Positions 12,762 to 15,060 of a stretch of 15,060 nt of DNA are shown here, one piece after another. Each line of letters starts with the position of its first letter. Position 1 is the stretch's first letter. Location: the NCBI GenBank assembly GCA_905215795.1, contig CAJMRV010000021.1, positions 1-15,060 of the forward strand, given 5' to 3'. A model generated the notes under the pieces. It did not search any database. It saw only the letters and a list, made by a program, of their open reading frames with translations, and was not told the DNA's origin. This DNA is from an uncultured bacterium (GTDB lineage: Bacteria; Pseudomonadota; Gammaproteobacteria; Burkholderiales; Burkholderiaceae_F). The position numbers and the translations under genes were made by a program.

Positions 12762-13418
12762 TCACTTCTTCTTCGGGAAGCGGTTCAGGAGGCCTTCCTG
12801 GACCATCATGGGGTTGGGCTTGGGACCCTCGACCATGTGGAGCGTGTTCATGTCGAAGTGGTTGAAGTCGCCCTCGATGTTGGGCACGTCGAGGACCGTG
12901 GTCTGCTTGTAGGTGAACGTGCCGTCCTCGTGGTACTCGAAGGTGACGTCCCAGGACTTCGTGGTGAAGGACTCCTCGAGGAAGGGGTTCGAGCAGATGC
13001 CGTTGACCGTGGAGCCGCGCTCGGCGTGGAGCGTGAACTTCGTGGCGTCGGGATCGACCTTGGCCGAGGCCATGGCGATCTGGCCGCGCGGGATGGCGAG
13101 CGTCATGTAGACCATGTGCGTGGCGGGTTCCCAGAGCAGGAAGCCGATCTGGTCGTGGAAGGCCATGAGTTCGCCCGGCTTGGTGATGAAGACGCGGTAG
13201 CGCAGGCCGTAGAAGACCTGCGGGCCGTTGTTCTGCGGATCGCAGAGCTCGAAGGTCCAGGTCTCATGGTAGGGTTCCGTCTCGGCGCCCCAGGCCTGGG
13301 GATGCGTGTCGGTGCCCTTGTCGCCCATCCACTTGCCGGCGAGGAAGCGCAGCGGCCCGAGGTTGGCGAGCGTGTCCGGGGAAGCCGGGGCTTCCGTATA
13401 AATATCCTTGTGGTTCAT
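12762..13418 (-). CDS. Nitrobindin-like heme-binding beta-barrel protein, 218 aa
   Basis: Resembles the FABP-like, THAP4/nitrobindin heme-binding barrel family. The N-terminal LGPLRFLAGKWMGDKG (20-35) matches the family's LxFLxGxWxGxG signature, and ETWTFE (52-57), FHDQIGFLLWEPATHMVYMTLAIPRGQ (87-113) and the C-terminal FNHFDMNTLHMVE (186-197) follow in family order. Nitrobindins hold a ferric heme through a histidine near the C-terminus and are thought to sense NO or to isomerise peroxynitrite; His194 or His187 is the candidate ligand here. It is longer than the compact versions (about 160-190 aa), with an inserted loop near 36-50 and a basic tail (FPKKK). No signal peptide, so cytoplasmic. 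The ATG at 13418 follows TAAGGGA (13424-13430). Heme binding itself is inferred. Confidence 0.8.
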   Translation of the reverse strand: MNHKDIYTEAPASPDTLANLGPLRFLAGKWMGDKGTDTHPQAWGAETEPYHETWTFELCDPQNNGPQVFYGLRYRVFITKPGELMAFHDQIGFLLWEPATHMVYMTLAIPRGQIAMASAKVDPDATKFTLHAERGSTVNGICSNPFLEESFTTKSWDVTFEYHEDGTFTYKQTTVLDVPNIEGDFNHFDMNTLHMVEGPKPNPMMVQEGLLNRFPKKK

Positions 13419-13796
13419 GATTGTCCCTTAGTCCTTGTGATGACGCCCGCGCAGGCAGCGTGCTGTACGCGTGCGCGGGCGCGTTGGGCGGGGTCCCGGG
13501 ACGGAGCGGCTCGCGCCACCTCCCGACCGGGGGTCCTCACATACCGACAAGGATACACAATTCAGGCGAAACCCCACAAGAGCACGCCCCCGCACCGAGG
13601 GGCACAGCCGCGTGGTCATCCCTTTTACCGAGCACTTCTCCCGTCAACCCGCTATCATTAGGAAATTCAGAACAACGAGCGCCCCCAAAGGGCGCGTCCA
13701 CGAGGCCCCTTACCGCACCGCCGTAACGGGCCTTTGAAACAACATGGGTCCGGAAAGTCCGCCCTTTCACGGCACCGGCCCACGACGAAAGAGCTT
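13419..13796. other. Divergent intergenic region, nitrobindin-like gene / TolC-family gene
   Basis: 378 bp with no credible gene. On the leftward side a perfect 10-bp inverted repeat, CGCCCGCGCA (13444-13453) with TGCGCGGGCG (13472-13481), would form a leader hairpin just before the Shine-Dalgarno of the nitrobindin-like gene. On the rightward side a -10-like TATCAT (13653-13658) precedes two leader hairpins. No convincing -35 pair was found for either gene. Confidence 0.5.
13679..13735 (+). promoter_or_regulatory. Two leader hairpins before the TolC-family gene
   Basis: The first pairs GCGCCC (13679-13684) with GGGCGC (13690-13695). The second pairs AGGCCC-C-TTAC (13703-13713) with GTAA-C-GGGCCT (13723-13733), ten pairs with one C-C mismatch, followed by only three T (13733-13735). 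The second resembles a weak attenuator about 60 nt before the ATG. Confidence 0.4.
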
Positions 13797-15060
13797 ATGC
13801 GCGCACGTATCTCCGTATTGTCCACCGCCACGAGCCTGGCGCTCGCCCTCACGGCGCTCCCCGCCGTGGCCGCCGGCACCAACGCGGCCCAGGAGGCCCG
13901 GTCCCCGGAAGGGGCCGCCGTCTCGGTCCGCTCCGCCCCGATGAGCTTCATGCAGGCCGTCGACCAGATGCTCTGGAACGCCGACCAGATCAAGATGGCC
14001 GAGGCCGACGTCGCCAACGCCAAGGCCAAGTCCGACGCCGCCAAGTGGCTCGGCGGCCCGAAGGTCGACCTCAACGCCAAGCAGGTCTGGGGCACCAAGA
14101 CGGTCGACTTCGACCTGGGTTCGCCCTCGTCGTACATCCCCGACCACATCGAAAAAACCATCGTCGACTCCGCGAACGCCTTGAATCCGGCCTTCAGCAA
14201 AGAAGTTGAAGCGGCCTTCAATAAAAACGTCACCATCCACCACAAGTCGAAGCTCGACGGCCCCCGCGTCTCGATCGCCGCCACCTGGCCGATCTTCACG
14301 GGCGGTCTGATCTCCGCCCAGCAGGACCAGCTCCGCTACGCCGTCGACCAGGCCTCGGCCGACCGCGACCAGAGCGTCACCACGCTCGAGGCGCAGATGG
14401 CCGGACGCTACTGGGGCGTGCAGCTCGCGCGCTCCGTCGTCGCCCTGAGGGAGTCGGTGCTCCGCGACGAGAACGAGGCGCTGCGCCGCGCCGAGGCGTT
14501 CCAGAAGCGCGGCATGATCTCGAAGGTCGAGAAGATGGCCGTCGAGGTGAGCCGCAACAACGCGAAGACCGCCCTCGATGAATCCCGCGTGGACCTGCTC
14601 GTCGCCGAGAACCAGCTCAAGACGACCCTGCGCATGGACTTCCTGCCGCCTCTGGAGAGCCCGCTCTTCGTGCTGAGCGGCGACATCGGCTCGCTTGAAT
14701 CCTGGAAGCAGAAGGCCCTCGCCCAGGCGCCCGCCATCTCCAAGACGCGCGCGATCGCCAACCGCGCCGACCAGGCCGTCAAGGCCGCCAAGGCCGGTTA
14801 CTACCCGAAGGTCTTCGCCTTCGGCTCGAAGAACCTCGTGAAGCACTACCTGACGCTCCCCGAACCCGACTGGGTCGCCGGGATCGGCGTCTCCTTCACG
14901 CTCTGGGACAACCTCGACCGCTCCGCGAACGTGGTCGCCGCCGAACAGCTCGTGACCAAGGCCCGCGCGGCCCGCTCCGAGGCGCGCCACCAGATCGAGG
15001 AGGCCGTCGAGACGGCCTGGCTGCACGTCAACCAGGCCAAGGACGCCTACTTCTCCACGC
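13797..15060 (+). CDS. TolC-family outer-membrane efflux protein, N-terminal part (421 codons, runs off window)
   Basis: Outer-membrane channel component of a tripartite efflux pump or type I secretion system. Residues 1-26 are a signal peptide (LSTATSLALALTALPAVAA). The mature part starts with a long amphipathic helix (about 49-85: SFMQAVDQMLWNADQIKMAEADVANAKAKSD), then ATWPIFTGG (162-170), the turn that opens the first hairpin. Long Ala/Glu/Lys-rich helices follow, and then the second-repeat landmark KAGYYPKVFAFGS and VSFTLWDN. The duplicated helix-strand pattern is that of TolC. The ATG at 13797 follows GAAAGAG at 13786-13792, a modest ribosome-binding site. The gene is open at the window end, so its C-terminal part and any pump partners lie to the right. 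Confidence 0.88.
   Translation, partial: MRARISVLSTATSLALALTALPAVAAGTNAAQEARSPEGAAVSVRSAPMSFMQAVDQMLWNADQIKMAEADVANAKAKSDAAKWLGGPKVDLNAKQVWGTKTVDFDLGSPSSYIPDHIEKTIVDSANALNPAFSKEVEAAFNKNVTIHHKSKLDGPRVSIAATWPIFTGGLISAQQDQLRYAVDQASADRDQSVTTLEAQMAGRYWGVQLARSVVALRESVLRDENEALRRAEAFQKRGMISKVEKMAVEVSRNNAKTALDESRVDLLVAENQLKTTLRMDFLPPLESPLFVLSGDIGSLESWKQKALAQAPAISKTRAIANRADQAVKAAKAGYYPKVFAFGSKNLVKHYLTLPEPDWVAGIGVSFTLWDNLDRSANVVAAEQLVTKARAARSEARHQIEEAVETAWLHVNQAKDAYFST

Overview
The window is GC-rich DNA with very strong C/G preference at third codon positions. It carries ordinary chromosomal genes of a Gram-negative bacterium that can live without oxygen: a class III (oxygen-sensitive) ribonucleotide reductase with its activase, a patatin fused to an outer-membrane barrel, and the start of a TolC-type outer-membrane protein. 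The gene types and codon bias would fit a gut Burkholderiales such as a Sutterellaceae member. That assignment is an inference from gene content and impression, not from a marker gene. No rRNA, tRNA, CRISPR array, insertion sequence or phage gene was recognised.

Layout, left to right. 1-190 holds a leftward terminator and a GTAAC direct repeat. 191-565 (-) is a small XRE-type DNA-binding protein, divergent from a SagB-type nitroreductase (776-1585, +). A LysR regulator (1693-2682, -) ends at its own terminator and shares a 582-bp, comparatively AT-rich divergent region with nrdD (3265-5427, +). That region holds a perfect 10-bp inverted repeat, a second inverted repeat, and two NrdR-box-like sites 32 bp apart; the second overlaps a candidate nrdD promoter. 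nrdD and nrdG (5631-6104) are separated by 203 bp containing two overlapping hairpins and then a terminator-like structure whose T-run ends 33 bp before the nrdG ATG. nrdG ends at a strong terminator.

Next comes a two-gene operon: a binuclear-metal amidohydrolase (6459-7859) and a HAD phosphatase (7868-8599), 8 bp apart and followed by a terminator. A tandem-domain universal stress protein (9026-9940) converges on the patatin/POTRA/barrel gene (10092-12350, -) across a long hairpin. A 26-residue one-helix membrane microprotein is predicted at 12576-12656 (+). A nitrobindin-like heme-binding barrel protein (12762-13418, -) diverges from the TolC-family gene (13797 onward, +), which runs off the window end.

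Functionally, NrdD makes deoxyribonucleotides without oxygen and NrdG installs its glycyl radical; the promoter and intercistronic structures suggest NrdR repression plus attenuation of nrdG. The nitroreductase, nitrobindin-like protein and stress protein fit redox or stress physiology, but nothing ties them into one pathway. I did not find a convincing new multi-gene system. The best leads are the nrdD-nrdG attenuator-like structure, the NrdR/promoter arrangement, the microprotein, and the amidohydrolase-phosphatase pair of unknown substrate.
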